A stretch of 64,000 bases of DNA, taken from the NCBI GenBank assembly GCA_963708865.1, contig CAVPUC010000008.1, forward strand, positions 930,001-994,000. The letters run 5' to 3'. The position numbers and the translations under genes are program-made. Source of the stretch: DAIDKA01 sp963708865 (GTDB lineage Bacteria > Pseudomonadota > Gammaproteobacteria > Steroidobacterales > Steroidobacteraceae). A model generated the notes under the pieces. The model ran no database searches and was not told where the DNA came from. It was given only the letters and a program-made list of their open reading frames with translations. Below, piece by piece: positions 44,306 to 53,858 of the stretch. How positions within the stretch are numbered: the first letter of the stretch is position 1; every line of letters starts with the position of its first letter.

Positions 44306-46173
44306 ATGCCAATCATCCTTCGCGCCGTGCTCGGCCTCGGCATGCTATCGCTGCTGGCCGGCTGCAATTTCGATGCGGGCTCGAGCATCAGCAGTGGCTC
44401 GGCAACCCTGAGCGTTTCCGGCTCTGGGCCGGCCGTCAGCAGCGTCGGCGCAAGCAGCGGCCCCGTCGGACTCACCACGGGCACGAGCCCCACACCGCCC
44501 GTCGATGCCGTGAACGCAACGCCCTCGGTCGCCGGGACGGTGTCGGTAATTGCGGGCGCGACCCAGACCATTACCGTTGCCTTCACTTCCGCGGATGGGC
44601 GCCCGGTATCCGGGCTTGCCCTGTCGAACACGACGCTGCCGCCCGACTGGCGCGGTCCCAACAGTTTCACCTGTCCCGCGACCGGCTCCGGAAACAACTG
44701 CGTCCTGACACTGACCTACGCGCCCACCGCACTCGAGACCGGTACACTGAAGATCAGTTACGTGTACGTGGGAGACAACATCAGCCCGCCCGGCGTCTCG
44801 CTCAGCATCCCGTACGCGGCCACTCGAGCAATAACGTGGTCGCGACCCCGGCGCCGATCGGTCAGATCAACGCTGCGGTCGGTACGGGAACGCAATCCGT
44901 CAGCGTGAATTTCACGACCGATGACGGCAATGCGGCCACGGGCTTGACACTGTCCGGCCTGGCTTCCCTGCCGACGGGCTGGAACACGACGACGCCGGGA
45001 TTCTCCTGCGCCATCATCAGCAACGGCAGCGGCTGCCAACTGGTCCTGAGCTACGCACCCAAGGCGGCGGGCAGCGGCACGCTCACCCTGGGATACGGCT
45101 ATACGGATGCTTCGGGCATGGCACGCACAGGGGCTATCAACCTCCCTTACTCCACGACCGCGGATGGCACGGTGGTCGCGACCGTTGCGCCGACAGGGCA
45201 GATCAACGCGATCCAGAAGATGGGTAACCAGCCGGTTACCGTCACCTTTACCACCGATGACGGCCAAGCGGCGACCAACCTATCGCTATTGTCGGCGCCG
45301 ACGTCGCTGCCCGCGGGCTGGAGCGGCTCCCTGAGCGGCTTCATGTGCGCCACGGTGAGTCCCGGCAGCGGGTGTCAGCTTGTCCTCACCTATGCGCCCA
45401 TGGCACTGACGAGCGGTACGGTAAGTTTGAACTACGCCTATACGAGTCCCGCGGGCGTGTTTACCACCGGCTCTTTGAACATTCCGTACGCTGCCACGAC
45501 CAACGACAATGTCGTCGCGACCGCCGTCCCCTCCGGGCAGATCAATGCGATCGTGGGAGAGGTCACCCCGAACCTCGCCGTCACGTTCACGACCGACGAC
45601 GCCCGCACCGCCACCGCGCTGCAGTTGACGACCGATCTTGCGGGGCTGCCGGCGGGTTGGACGAGTTCAGATGGCGCCTTCTCATGCGCTGGCGTCGCCG
45701 CGGGAACAACGTGCCAGCTGCCGCTCACCTACGCCCCCCCTGCGGCTGCCAGTGGCACCATGACGTTGCGCTATAGCTATCTGAACAACGCCGGCCAGCC
45801 GAAGAGCGGCTCGCTCAACGTTCCCTACCGGGCAACCACGGATGACTCCATTGTCGGCACGCCGAGCCCGGCGTCGCTCACCGTGGCCAGCGGCACGAGC
45901 ACGCCGCTCACCGTTACCTTCGCCACCGACGATGGCAATCCCGCGACCGCACTGTCGGTCACGTCCGGGCTGTCCGCGTTACCGGCCGGCTGGAGCGGCG
46001 CCGGCACCTTTGCCTGTTCGAGCGTGAGCGCGGGCACCCCCTGCCAGCTTGCCCTCAGTTATCAGCCCACGAATCCCGACAGCGGCACCTTGACGCTCGG
46101 ATTCACTTACACGAACGACTCGGGCTCAGCCAAGAGTGGGACGGTCCTGATCCCCTACACTGCCACGCCCTGA
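44306..46173 (+). CDS. Lipoprotein with five tandem beta-rich repeats (one frame break)
   Basis: A secreted lipoprotein of about 622 residues. The lipobox LLAGC places the acylated Cys at residue 20, followed by a Ser/Gly linker. Five repeats of about 105-113 residues follow, starting near 44510, 44836, 45172, 45511 and 45850. Each has the pattern VVATxxPxGQINA, VTFTTDDG, LPAGW, a Cys pair around SGxxCQL, LTYAP and IPYxAT. The two cysteines per repeat could form disulfides. One missing base near 44819-44826 breaks the frame between repeats 1 and 2. The repeats resemble bacterial Ig-like/fibronectin-type units, but I cannot assign a family. Adhesion or surface binding is plausible. Confidence 0.75.
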
Positions 46174-46572
46174 GGGGCCGACCAGGTACTGGGCATCAGT
46201 GACCTTCTCCATCCACTCAACGGCCTTGCCGTCGAGTGCTTCCTGGATCGCAATATGTGTCATCGCCGTGGTCGGCGTGGCGCCGTGCCAATGCCTGTGA
46301 CCGGGTGGACACCAGATCACATCGCCTGCACGGATTTCGGCGATCGGCTCGCCTTCGCACTGCGTCCAACCGCATCCGCCCGTCACGACGAGGATTTGGC
46401 CCAGGGGATGGGTATGCCACGCCGAGCGTGCGCCGGGTTCGAACGTGACATAGGCGCAGGAGACCCGCGCCGGTGGGGGAGAGGCGTGAAGCGGGTCAAT
46501 GCGAACCGTTCCGGTGAAATACTCCTCAGGGCCCCGCACGGAGGGCTGTGAACCGGCGCGCTTAAGTAGCAT
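46126..46572 (-). CDS. Cupin-domain protein
   Basis: A 148-residue single-domain cupin. Metal-binding residues appear in motif 1 (WHTHPLGQ, two His and a Gln) and motif 2 (PPGHRHWHGA). The family includes small cupins linked with carboxymuconolactone-type enzymes and (R)-hydroxynitrile-lyase-like proteins (VTGGCGWTQCEG, GDVIWCPPGHRHWHGA). It converges with and overlaps the repeat lipoprotein by 48 bases. Its final 16 residues are encoded in that overlap, so either the true ends differ slightly or the two genes genuinely overlap. The reaction is unknown. Confidence 0.82.
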   Translation of the reverse strand: MLLKRAGSQPSVRGPEEYFTGTVRIDPLHASPPPARVSCAYVTFEPGARSAWHTHPLGQILVVTGGCGWTQCEGEPIAEIRAGDVIWCPPGHRHWHGATPTTAMTHIAIQEALDGKAVEWMEKVTDAQYLVGPSGRGSVGDQDRPTLG

Positions 46573-46647
46573 CGGAATTCTCCCTCGGTGCCAGCTCGCG
46601 GTAACGGTGGCAGGACGCCGACTGTCCCGGACGCTGGCGATCTGCGC

Positions 46648-48177
46648 CTACAGCAGCTGGTTGGCGGGCACGATGGGTGGCGTAGCGGCCGTCTTCGTGT
46701 CGCTCGCGATCAGCTGCTGCAATAGTTTCGCGGTGTCCTCGTTGACCACCTTGCCGGCGCCGCCGCGGCCGTGACCTTCGGCGCGACCCATTGCGGTGTC
46801 GATCGGCGTGAAGCCGTGCGCATCCTTGACCCTGAGGTCAGCGTGATGGGCGACCAGATTCCTCACGACATCATCCCAGCCCCAATACGCCGCACCGTGC
46901 AGCGCCGAGCGGCCGCCGTTGTCGACGGCGTTGATGTCGGCACCCGCGGCGATGAGCAGATCGATCGAGTCGTTCGCGCTCTTTTGCGTGACGTACTTGC
47001 CGCGGGTATCGATCTCGTTGGAACCGAGTCCGGCAGCGGCCATCAACGGTGTGATCCCCAAGGCATTGGCAAGGTCCGGCTTGGCGCCGTGAGCGAGCAA
47101 CAGTTTGATGGCATCCGTGTCGCCGGCTTTGGCGGCACGAATCAGTGGCGTCGTGCCAATCGTCAGCATCTGATCCGCGCCGCGATCGGAACCGATCTGG
47201 CGGAAGGGCGGAAACAGCTTCAACTGCGCGTTCGGGTTCGCACCGGCCTTGAGCAACAGCTCGATCATCTTAAGGCTGGTCGTATCATCGAGCGAGGGTC
47301 GGTCGGCTCTGCCCCCGTATGGCAGCGTATTGAGATCTACCGCGGCATACAGCGGCGTGCGTCCCCACCAGTCCCAATGATTGGGATTGGCGCCGGACTT
47401 GAGCAGATAGACAGCCGTATCAAAGTGAAAGTTCTCGGTCGCGATCAAGAGCGGTGAGATGCCGTCCGGGTCGCTCAGATTGACATCGGCGCGGCCCTTG
47501 AGCAGATTCTGCACGCATTCCAGGCATCCCTGACGTGCCGCATACAGCAGCGGTGTGAGCCCACCCGGCGGGCGCCACTGGACGCGCGGCTCCGCGCTGA
47601 CCTGCCGCTGGTCGCGACTGATGGTGGTGCGCGCATTCGGGTCGGCCCGATGACTGAGCAGATCCTTCACCATCTCCGCCTGGCCTTCCGCAGCGGCGAA
47701 GTGCAGCGCGGTCTGGCCGCGCAACTTCTCGGTTGCATCGACGTGCGCGCCAGATTTGAGCAAGGCGTCGGCGGCTTTCACATTGCTGGTATGCGCGATG
47801 ACCATCAGCACCGTCTCACCGTCCGCATTCGCCGTGTCGGGGTCCGCGCCGCTCTTTAGCAGTGCTTCGATGACGGCCGCATCCCCGTAGGCAGCCGCCT
47901 CCAGCAGGGGGGTTGCGCCGTACTGGTTCGATGTCTTGACGTTGGCATGGGCCTTGAGCAGGCGCTCGATGAGCGGCCGATCGTCGCGGTGCACCGCCCA
48001 GATCAGGGCGGTCGTGCCGTTATCGGACACGGCGTTCACATCGGCGCCCTGCTCGATTAGCATGATCGCCTGTGCGCTTTGACCGCTCTGCGCCAATTCC
48101 ACGAGCGACGGGGTGCTCTGGGCTCCGAGCGCCGCGGTGGCGGTGCCGATCAGCGCGATCGCAAACCAGGTCTTCAT
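46648..48177 (-). CDS. Secreted ankyrin-repeat protein
   Basis: A 509-residue protein with a signal peptide (KTWFAIALIGTATAALGA) and about ten ankyrin repeats, recognisable by G-x-T-x-L-x-x-A-A and L-L-x-x-G-A-D-x-N steps (for example GTTALIWAVHRDD, GATPLLEAAAYGD, GRTPLYAAVDLN, GITPLMAAAGLG, GRSALHGAAYWG). It follows the DUF1552 gene with no gap on the same strand. Ankyrin proteins exported to the periplasm usually bind partner proteins. The recurrent linkage with DUF1552 and DUF1592 proteins suggests a shared extracytoplasmic system whose function is not established. Confidence 0.9.
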   Translation of the reverse strand: MKTWFAIALIGTATAALGAQSTPSLVELAQSGQSAQAIMLIEQGADVNAVSDNGTTALIWAVHRDDRPLIERLLKAHANVKTSNQYGATPLLEAAAYGDAAVIEALLKSGADPDTANADGETVLMVIAHTSNVKAADALLKSGAHVDATEKLRGQTALHFAAAEGQAEMVKDLLSHRADPNARTTISRDQRQVSAEPRVQWRPPGGLTPLLYAARQGCLECVQNLLKGRADVNLSDPDGISPLLIATENFHFDTAVYLLKSGANPNHWDWWGRTPLYAAVDLNTLPYGGRADRPSLDDTTSLKMIELLLKAGANPNAQLKLFPPFRQIGSDRGADQMLTIGTTPLIRAAKAGDTDAIKLLLAHGAKPDLANALGITPLMAAAGLGSNEIDTRGKYVTQKSANDSIDLLIAAGADINAVDNGGRSALHGAAYWGWDDVVRNLVAHHADLRVKDAHGFTPIDTAMGRAEGHGRGGAGKVVNEDTAKLLQQLIASDTKTAATPPIVPANQLL

Positions 48178-49500
48178 TCAAATCTCCACGATTTCGCCGG
48201 TGCTGTCGCCGAGCTTGTCCTGAGGCACTCCCGCCCGACGCAGCATGGTCAGCAGCAGATTGGCGAGCGGCGTGTGTTCCGGATAGCGCAGATGCTGCCC
48301 GCCCTTGATCTTGCCGCAGGCACCCCCTACCAGCGCGGTGGGCAGCGGATACTGGTCGTGGGCGTTGCTATTGCTCATGTTGCTGCCGTACAGAATCATC
48401 GCGTGATCGTAAAGCGAGCCATCGCCGTCGGGCGTGTCCGCGAGACGCTTGAGAAACGCGGCTAACTTGGTCGTGTGGTAGGTCTGGATCTTGATCAGTT
48501 TCTCGATCTTTGACGGGTCGCCCTGGTGATGGGAGATCGGGTGGAACGAGTCCGGCACACCGATGAACGGATAGGTCATGCTGCTGACTTCGTGCGCCAT
48601 GGTCATGGTAGCGATATGGGTAAGATTGGCCTGGAAGGCGAGGGCAATCATGTCGAACATCAGCGCCTGCTGCTCCGGGAATTGGTCGGGAATGCCCAGC
48701 GGCACGGCGGGCAGCTTCAGGTGCGAGAGATCCTGGGCCTCCATTTTCTGCACCCGCCGCTCGACCTCGCGCACGCTGTCCAGATAGTCGCTGAGCACGG
48801 CGCGGTCGGCCGGTCCCAGCTCCTGGCGCATCGACTCCGCGTCGCGGGCCACCAGATCGAGCACGCTGTTATACCGCTTGCCGAGCGCCGCGCGCTCGGC
48901 CGGCGTGTCGCCGCGGCCGAACAGGCGCTGAAACAGGATCCGAGGGTTGTACTCCATCGGCAGCGGCGTGCTCGGGGTGCGAAAGGAAATCGTTCCGGAG
49001 AAGCTGCAGCCGTACGCCCGATCACAGACCCCGCCGCCGCCGTCCTGTTCGGTTGCCACCTCCAAAGAGGGGAGCGGTGTGTCCTGCCCGATATGCTGGG
49101 CGGCGATCTGATCGATCGTGATGCCGCCGTAAGGATCCTGCGTCTCATGCGGGTGCACACATGACAGCCAAGTCCCGGGAACAATGGCATGCACTGCGGC
49201 GCTTTCGGCCGGCTTGTTGCCAAGATTGCTGACGATCACGAGTTCTTTCTGGTACGGGCCGAGGGGTTCCAGGATGGGCGAGAGCGTGAAATCCCTGCCG
49301 ACGGCCTTCGGCGTCCATTTGTCCATGATCGCGCCGTGCGGAAAGTAGATGCAGGCCAACTTCATCTTCGGGGTGGCGGCAGTCTGGGCGAGCGCGGTGC
49401 GCGCGGGGATCATGGCGTCCAGCAACGGCAGCGAAACTGCCGCGCCAATGCCGCGCAGCACGGTGCGACGTGACAGGTGCTTCTTGGTAACGAATATCAT
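48178..49500 (-). CDS. DUF1552 domain protein, Tat-exported
   Basis: A 440-residue protein with a twin-arginine signal (KKHLSRRTVLRGIGAAVSLPLLDAM). The body matches DUF1552: KLACIYFPHGAIMDKWTP, ILEPLGPYQKELVIVSNLGN, GGITIDQIAAQHIG, YNPRILFQRLFG, MTMAHEVSSMTYPFIGV and HMILYGSNMSN-like DHAMILYGSNMSNSNAH. The fold is alkaline-phosphatase/sulfatase-like, but no activity is proven. It lies directly after the DUF1592 gene and before the ankyrin gene. ATG 49500 follows GAGGG. DUF1552/DUF1592 pairs are frequent in planctomycetes, myxobacteria and Steroidobacteraceae. Confidence 0.92.
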   Translation of the reverse strand: MIFVTKKHLSRRTVLRGIGAAVSLPLLDAMIPARTALAQTAATPKMKLACIYFPHGAIMDKWTPKAVGRDFTLSPILEPLGPYQKELVIVSNLGNKPAESAAVHAIVPGTWLSCVHPHETQDPYGGITIDQIAAQHIGQDTPLPSLEVATEQDGGGGVCDRAYGCSFSGTISFRTPSTPLPMEYNPRILFQRLFGRGDTPAERAALGKRYNSVLDLVARDAESMRQELGPADRAVLSDYLDSVREVERRVQKMEAQDLSHLKLPAVPLGIPDQFPEQQALMFDMIALAFQANLTHIATMTMAHEVSSMTYPFIGVPDSFHPISHHQGDPSKIEKLIKIQTYHTTKLAAFLKRLADTPDGDGSLYDHAMILYGSNMSNSNAHDQYPLPTALVGGACGKIKGGQHLRYPEHTPLANLLLTMLRRAGVPQDKLGDSTGEIVEI

Positions 49501-49515
49501 AAGGACCCTCTGCTG

Positions 49516-51876
49516 TCAGCGCTGGAGCGACGCCTGGGTGATTTTCACAGCGGGTTGAGCGGCTCCCGGGCCGCCTGGCAATTGCTTCATCTGAAATGCC
49601 GGACTCTCGACGATGCCGATCACAATTGAGGAGAAGCGATCGCCGTTGCCGCCGGCATCGTGGACGATGCTGCGCACGGTCGGCATATCGTAATACTCGA
49701 GCGTGCGGCCCAGGGCGTACGCCATCAGGTTGCGGGTGAGTGTCTGCACGAACTGCTCCGGACGCAGCATGAGGGCGCGGCGCAGATCGTCCGGCCCTTT
49801 GACGGCCAGGCCGTTCGCCATCTTTCCAGACGCATCGATCGGCGTACCTGTGTCGTAATCCTTCACGCGCCATTGCCCGATGGCATCGAAGTTCTCCAGC
49901 GACAGCCCCATCGGATCCATGATGCCGTGGCAGGCATTGCAGGAGGGCTGCGCGCGATGCTTCTCCATGCGCTCCCGTACGGTGAGCGGTCGGCTCCCGG
50001 GAACATTTTCCACCAGCGCCGGAATCGCCGGCGGCGGCGCGTGCGGGGGAGTGCCATTGATGGACTCGAGTACCCAGGCGCCGCGCAGCACCGGCGCGGT
50101 ACGGTTCGCGTACGAGGTCCCCATCAGGATCGCACCCTTCCCCAAGAGGCCCCAGCGTCTGGAATCGCTGAGCGTGACGCGCCGGAACTCCCCGCCAAGC
50201 ACGTCCGGCACGCCGTAGTGCTGTGCGAGCCGCCCGTTGACGAAGGTGTAGTTCGCCGTCAGCAGCTCGCGCACGTCGTGGTCGGCCAGCAGGACGCTGC
50301 CCAGGAACAGCTCCATTTCCTTCTTGAAGGCCACGCGCAGGTCATCGTCGAAGTTGGGGTATTCGACCGGATCCGGATTCACCTTGTCCATGTCGTCGAC
50401 TTTGAGCCACTGGAACGCGAAGTTAGTCACGAGTGAACTGGCGCGCGGATCGGCCAGCATGCGGTGCACCTGGGCCTCGAGGACCCGCGGCTCATGCAAC
50501 TGGTTGGCGATGGCAAGACCTAAGAGCTCCGCGTCGGGGCCCTCACTCCACAGGAAAAACGACAGGCGCGAGGCGAGTTCCAGGTCGCTGATATGGTAGC
50601 TCGCACCCGCCGTGAGGTCTTGTGGGGTGCGCTCCAGACGGAACAGGAATTTCGGGCTGGAGAGGATCGCGACCAGGGCGTTTTCGATACCGGCGTCAAA
50701 CGTCGCACCCTGGCGGCCGTCCACGAAGAACTGCAGCGGGCCCGCCACGTCGGCGTCGGTGATCGGCCGGCGATAAGCCACCTGCTGCAGGTTGGCGATG
50801 ATTTGCCTGGCGCACGGCAGCTCCTCGCTTTGAGTGGCCGGATGACAGCTGAATATCTTGCGCCGACTCGGGGTATCGCTGACCCCGGCCGGGTTGTAGG
50901 GACCCACAATCTGCAGGCCCGAGGCCCCGCCGACCCTTGCGGCGCCCGGATCGAGCGGCTGCAGCCAGTCGTCCGATTCAGGCGTCGATCGATCAACGAT
51001 GGCGATGCCGATATCGTGCGGCCCCGCGCTGACATGCACCCGCGTGGGTTGGGCGCGCCTTCTGGGCTGGTTCACCTCGGCCGCTGCAGCGGCAGGCGGG
51101 GCGCCAGGGACTTCATGCACCGGCTTGCCGTCCAGCAGCAGCACACGCGATCCGGCGCCCGCCGCCCCCGGAAAGCCGCCGCCACCCCCACCCAGATCAA
51201 AGTCGTAGTCGCCATCGGCTGGGAAGTCGTGCCGCAGCACGACCCCGTGTGTCCCGAGTGGCAGTCCCTCGACGTGGTATGCCTGCCCGGCGCGCGGCGC
51301 ACGCAAGGTGACGATGCTCTTGGCCGCCTGCGGATTGCCGATGGCCAGTGCGGCGACGGTGCTCGCGGCGGAAATATATTGATCGAGGAAGGTCGGCGAT
51401 ACCTTCAATACATTGGCAATGTCGTCAAAGCCGTCGGATATGGTGTCTTTAGGCAATAACGCATCCGCATCCACCGTGACATCCAGCAGTTCCTGAACCG
51501 AGCGGGCATACTCGGCGCGATTGAGGCGATGCAGGGTGACATATCCGGGATTGGGATGGGTTTGCTCGGCGGCATCCAGATGCGTCTCCAGCCACGACAC
51601 AAACGAGTCAATGGTCTGCTGGCTGGGCTGCTTTTCGCCCGGCGGTGGCATCAGGCGCCCTTGCAGCTTGGTGACGGCCTCCTCCCAGATCTTGGCATCC
51701 TGCGGGAGATCTCCCGGATGCATGGTGTCGAAGGCGACGCTGCCGGCCCAGTCCGTCGCATTGTGGCATTTCACGCAGTACTCATTGAGCATCGTCCACT
51801 TCTGCTGTGCGGCAGGATCGGCAGTGCAGACAGAGATGATTGAACTGAGGGCGAGGCCCAGCAAAACGCGGCGCAT
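49516..51876 (-). CDS. DUF1592/DUF1588/DUF1585 protein with cytochrome-c-like motifs
   Basis: A 786-residue secreted protein from ATG 51876; the open frame extends to 51966 but that part overlaps the upstream MBL gene. The signal peptide (RRVLLGLALSSIISVCTA) is followed by a planctomycete-type cytochrome motif (EYCVKCH), then DUF1587 (LHRLNRAEYARSVQELLDV), a carbohydrate-binding-like insert, DUF1595, DUF1592 (ELASRLSFFLWSEGPD), DUF1588 (RRWGLLGKGAILMGTSYANRTAPVLRG, with a second CNACH) and DUF1585 (LTRNLMAYALGRTLEYYD). The two CxxCH motifs suggest c-type haem binding and redox function in the periplasm. It forms an operon with DUF1552 and the ankyrin protein. Confidence 0.92.
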   Translation of the reverse strand: MRRVLLGLALSSIISVCTADPAAQQKWTMLNEYCVKCHNATDWAGSVAFDTMHPGDLPQDAKIWEEAVTKLQGRLMPPPGEKQPSQQTIDSFVSWLETHLDAAEQTHPNPGYVTLHRLNRAEYARSVQELLDVTVDADALLPKDTISDGFDDIANVLKVSPTFLDQYISAASTVAALAIGNPQAAKSIVTLRAPRAGQAYHVEGLPLGTHGVVLRHDFPADGDYDFDLGGGGGGFPGAAGAGSRVLLLDGKPVHEVPGAPPAAAAAEVNQPRRRAQPTRVHVSAGPHDIGIAIVDRSTPESDDWLQPLDPGAARVGGASGLQIVGPYNPAGVSDTPSRRKIFSCHPATQSEELPCARQIIANLQQVAYRRPITDADVAGPLQFFVDGRQGATFDAGIENALVAILSSPKFLFRLERTPQDLTAGASYHISDLELASRLSFFLWSEGPDAELLGLAIANQLHEPRVLEAQVHRMLADPRASSLVTNFAFQWLKVDDMDKVNPDPVEYPNFDDDLRVAFKKEMELFLGSVLLADHDVRELLTANYTFVNGRLAQHYGVPDVLGGEFRRVTLSDSRRWGLLGKGAILMGTSYANRTAPVLRGAWVLESINGTPPHAPPPAIPALVENVPGSRPLTVRERMEKHRAQPSCNACHGIMDPMGLSLENFDAIGQWRVKDYDTGTPIDASGKMANGLAVKGPDDLRRALMLRPEQFVQTLTRNLMAYALGRTLEYYDMPTVRSIVHDAGGNGDRFSSIVIGIVESPAFQMKQLPGGPGAAQPAVKITQASLQR

Positions 51877-51878
51877 CG

Positions 51879-52844
51879 TCAAACCACTCCCTTGCCGAGA
51901 TATTCCGCGATATGCCCGTACATGCCCTGATAGGCATTGGTGAGGAACAAATTCGGATTGCCCCATTTGGCGTCAAAGTCGCCGGTCGCCTTCGCCGCAA
52001 TGATTTCGCTTGGCGATAGCCCCTTACGCATCAATTCCCACACCTTGTCGTGCACGGCGCGCAGCATGTCATGCTCGGCCTTCAAGTCCGCGCGCGTCTG
52101 TACCGGCCCGCTGCCCGGAATGATGCGTGTCTGGTCATTGCTCATATCGAGCAATTTCTGGGTGGCATTGAGCATGCCGACGATCCAGCCGCCGGTACAG
52201 TAGTCGAGGATAGGATAGCTGCCGACCGAGAGGACATCGCCGGTCATCAGCACGTTCTGGCCGCGCAGATAAACATAGATGTCACCGTCGGTGTGCGCCT
52301 GCCCCAGATACCCGTACTCGATCGGCTCATCACCGAACATCAGTTTCGATGACTTGTAATAGAAGGTTTGGGTGGGCAGCGCCTGGGCCGGGCGTGGCTC
52401 GAAGGTGCGGTTCTGCCACGCCTCGATGATTTGGGATCCCAGCCACAGGCGGGTGTTCTCGTGGGCAATGATGTCCGCGCCGGCCCTGCGCATCACCTCA
52501 TTCGCGCCGGTATGGTCCCAATGCCAGTGGGTGTTGAAAACGGTACGGATGTTTTTCCCGCCCGGCAAGGTGGCTAGAGTCTTCAGCAACTCGCGTGATT
52601 GCTCGGGCGCGCCGCAGTCCACCAGCAGCATCCCGTCAGCTGCGCTCAGCGCCAGCACGTTGCCGCCGGCGCCCCGGATCAGCGCCAGGCTTTGGCTCAG
52701 CCGATCGACGGTCAGCGCAGCGGACGGGGAGCCTGCAAAGGCATCGGAAACAGCAAGATGCGCCAGTGACCAGGCGGCGATACCGCCGGCCAGGCCCTGT
52801 AGAACTCGCCGCCGAGCAGCGATAATGTCGAGTTTTTCCTGCAT
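51879..52844 (-). CDS. MBL-fold metallo-hydrolase with Tat-like signal
   Basis: A 321-residue exported metallo-beta-lactamase-fold protein. ATG 52844 gives an N terminus with RRRVLQGLAGGIAAWSLA, a twin-arginine-like signal; the open frame to 52916 would overlap the divergent gene. Zinc ligands are in THWHWDHTGAN, then HTDGDIYVYL and the downstream GSGP region. The first strand reads LLVDCGAPEQSRELL. Substrate specificity is unknown. It lies at the head of the DUF1592-DUF1552-ankyrin operon with two bases between its stop and the next start, and is divergent from the dienelactone hydrolase gene. Confidence 0.87.
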   Translation of the reverse strand: MQEKLDIIAARRRVLQGLAGGIAAWSLAHLAVSDAFAGSPSAALTVDRLSQSLALIRGAGGNVLALSAADGMLLVDCGAPEQSRELLKTLATLPGGKNIRTVFNTHWHWDHTGANEVMRRAGADIIAHENTRLWLGSQIIEAWQNRTFEPRPAQALPTQTFYYKSSKLMFGDEPIEYGYLGQAHTDGDIYVYLRGQNVLMTGDVLSVGSYPILDYCTGGWIVGMLNATQKLLDMSNDQTRIIPGSGPVQTRADLKAEHDMLRAVHDKVWELMRKGLSPSEIIAAKATGDFDAKWGNPNLFLTNAYQGMYGHIAEYLGKGVV

Positions 52845-52909
52845 TCCGCGCTCGCCGTGTGTCCCTTTAGGGGGAGGGGTAGCATAGGGCCAAAGGGGGG
52901 CCAATTCAT

Positions 52910-53799
52910 ATGACACGCCAGAGCGCTAAAGACTTTCATCCCGAAGCGCTAAAGCTGTTCGACGACTATGTGCACGGCAAGTTGTCGCGGCGGGGATTCC
53001 TCGAACGAGCCAGTCAGTTCGCCGTTGCCGGCGCCACCGCCGAGGGGCTGCTGCTGGCGCTCAGTCCAAATTTCGCGCTGGGGCAACAGGTGGCCCCCGG
53101 TGATGCGCGCCTCAAGGCAAGCTTTATGGAGTACCCCTCGCCCGAAGGCTACGGGACTTTGCGCGGTTACCTGGTGCGGCCGGCAAATCCAAAGGCAAGC
53201 TGCCGGCCGTCCTGGTGGTGCATGAGAATCGCGGTCTGAACCCTCATATCGAGGACATCACACGCCGCTTGGCACTCGATAACTTCATTGCGTTCGCTCC
53301 GGACGCCTTGTTTCCTTTCGGCGGCTACCCGGGTGATGAGGATAAGGCACGGGATCTGTTCTCCAAGCTCGACCAGACCAAGACACACGCCGATTTTCTC
53401 GCCGCGGCGCAGGTTCTGAAGACCTTGCCGGGCGCTAACGGCAAGGTCGGGGTGGTGGGGTTTTGCTATGGCGGAGGTATCGCCAATTTCCTGGCAACCC
53501 GCCTGCCGGATCTGGGCGCGGCGGTGCCATTTTATGGCGCGCAACCGTCTGCCGAAGATGCGGCCAAGATCAAGGCGCCTTTGCTGCTGCACTATGCCGG
53601 CAATGACCAGCGCATTACTTCGGGTTGGCCGGCCTATGAGTCCGAACTGAAAAGCGCCAAGGTGGATTATCAGGTGTTCATCTATCCGGGCGTCGAGCAC
53701 GGCTTCAACAACGACACCACTCCGCGCTACGACCCGGCTGCCGCAACCCTTGCCTGGCAGCGCACCGTGGAGTTCTTCAATCAGCACCTGCGCACCTAG
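52910..53799 (+). CDS. Dienelactone hydrolase family protein, Tat-exported (one frame break)
   Basis: An alpha/beta hydrolase of about 296 residues. The N terminus has a twin-arginine motif (KLSRRGFLERASQFAVAGATAEGLLLAL) and is probably exported. The catalytic set is Cys in GFCYGGG, Asp in YAGNDQRI and His in GVEHGFNN, the standard dienelactone hydrolase triad. One base is missing near 53191-53196 (a run of G), which splits the gene into two open frames; RPANPKGKLPAVLVVHENRGLNPHIED reads through once corrected. ATG 52910 follows AAGGGGG. It may hydrolyse lactones or esters outside the cytosol. Confidence 0.85.
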
Positions 53800-53858
53800 T
53801 ATTTTCGGGCTTCAGTGCGGAGCGTCCGCTATCGCGCATATGGCTTGCGCCGGGGGCC

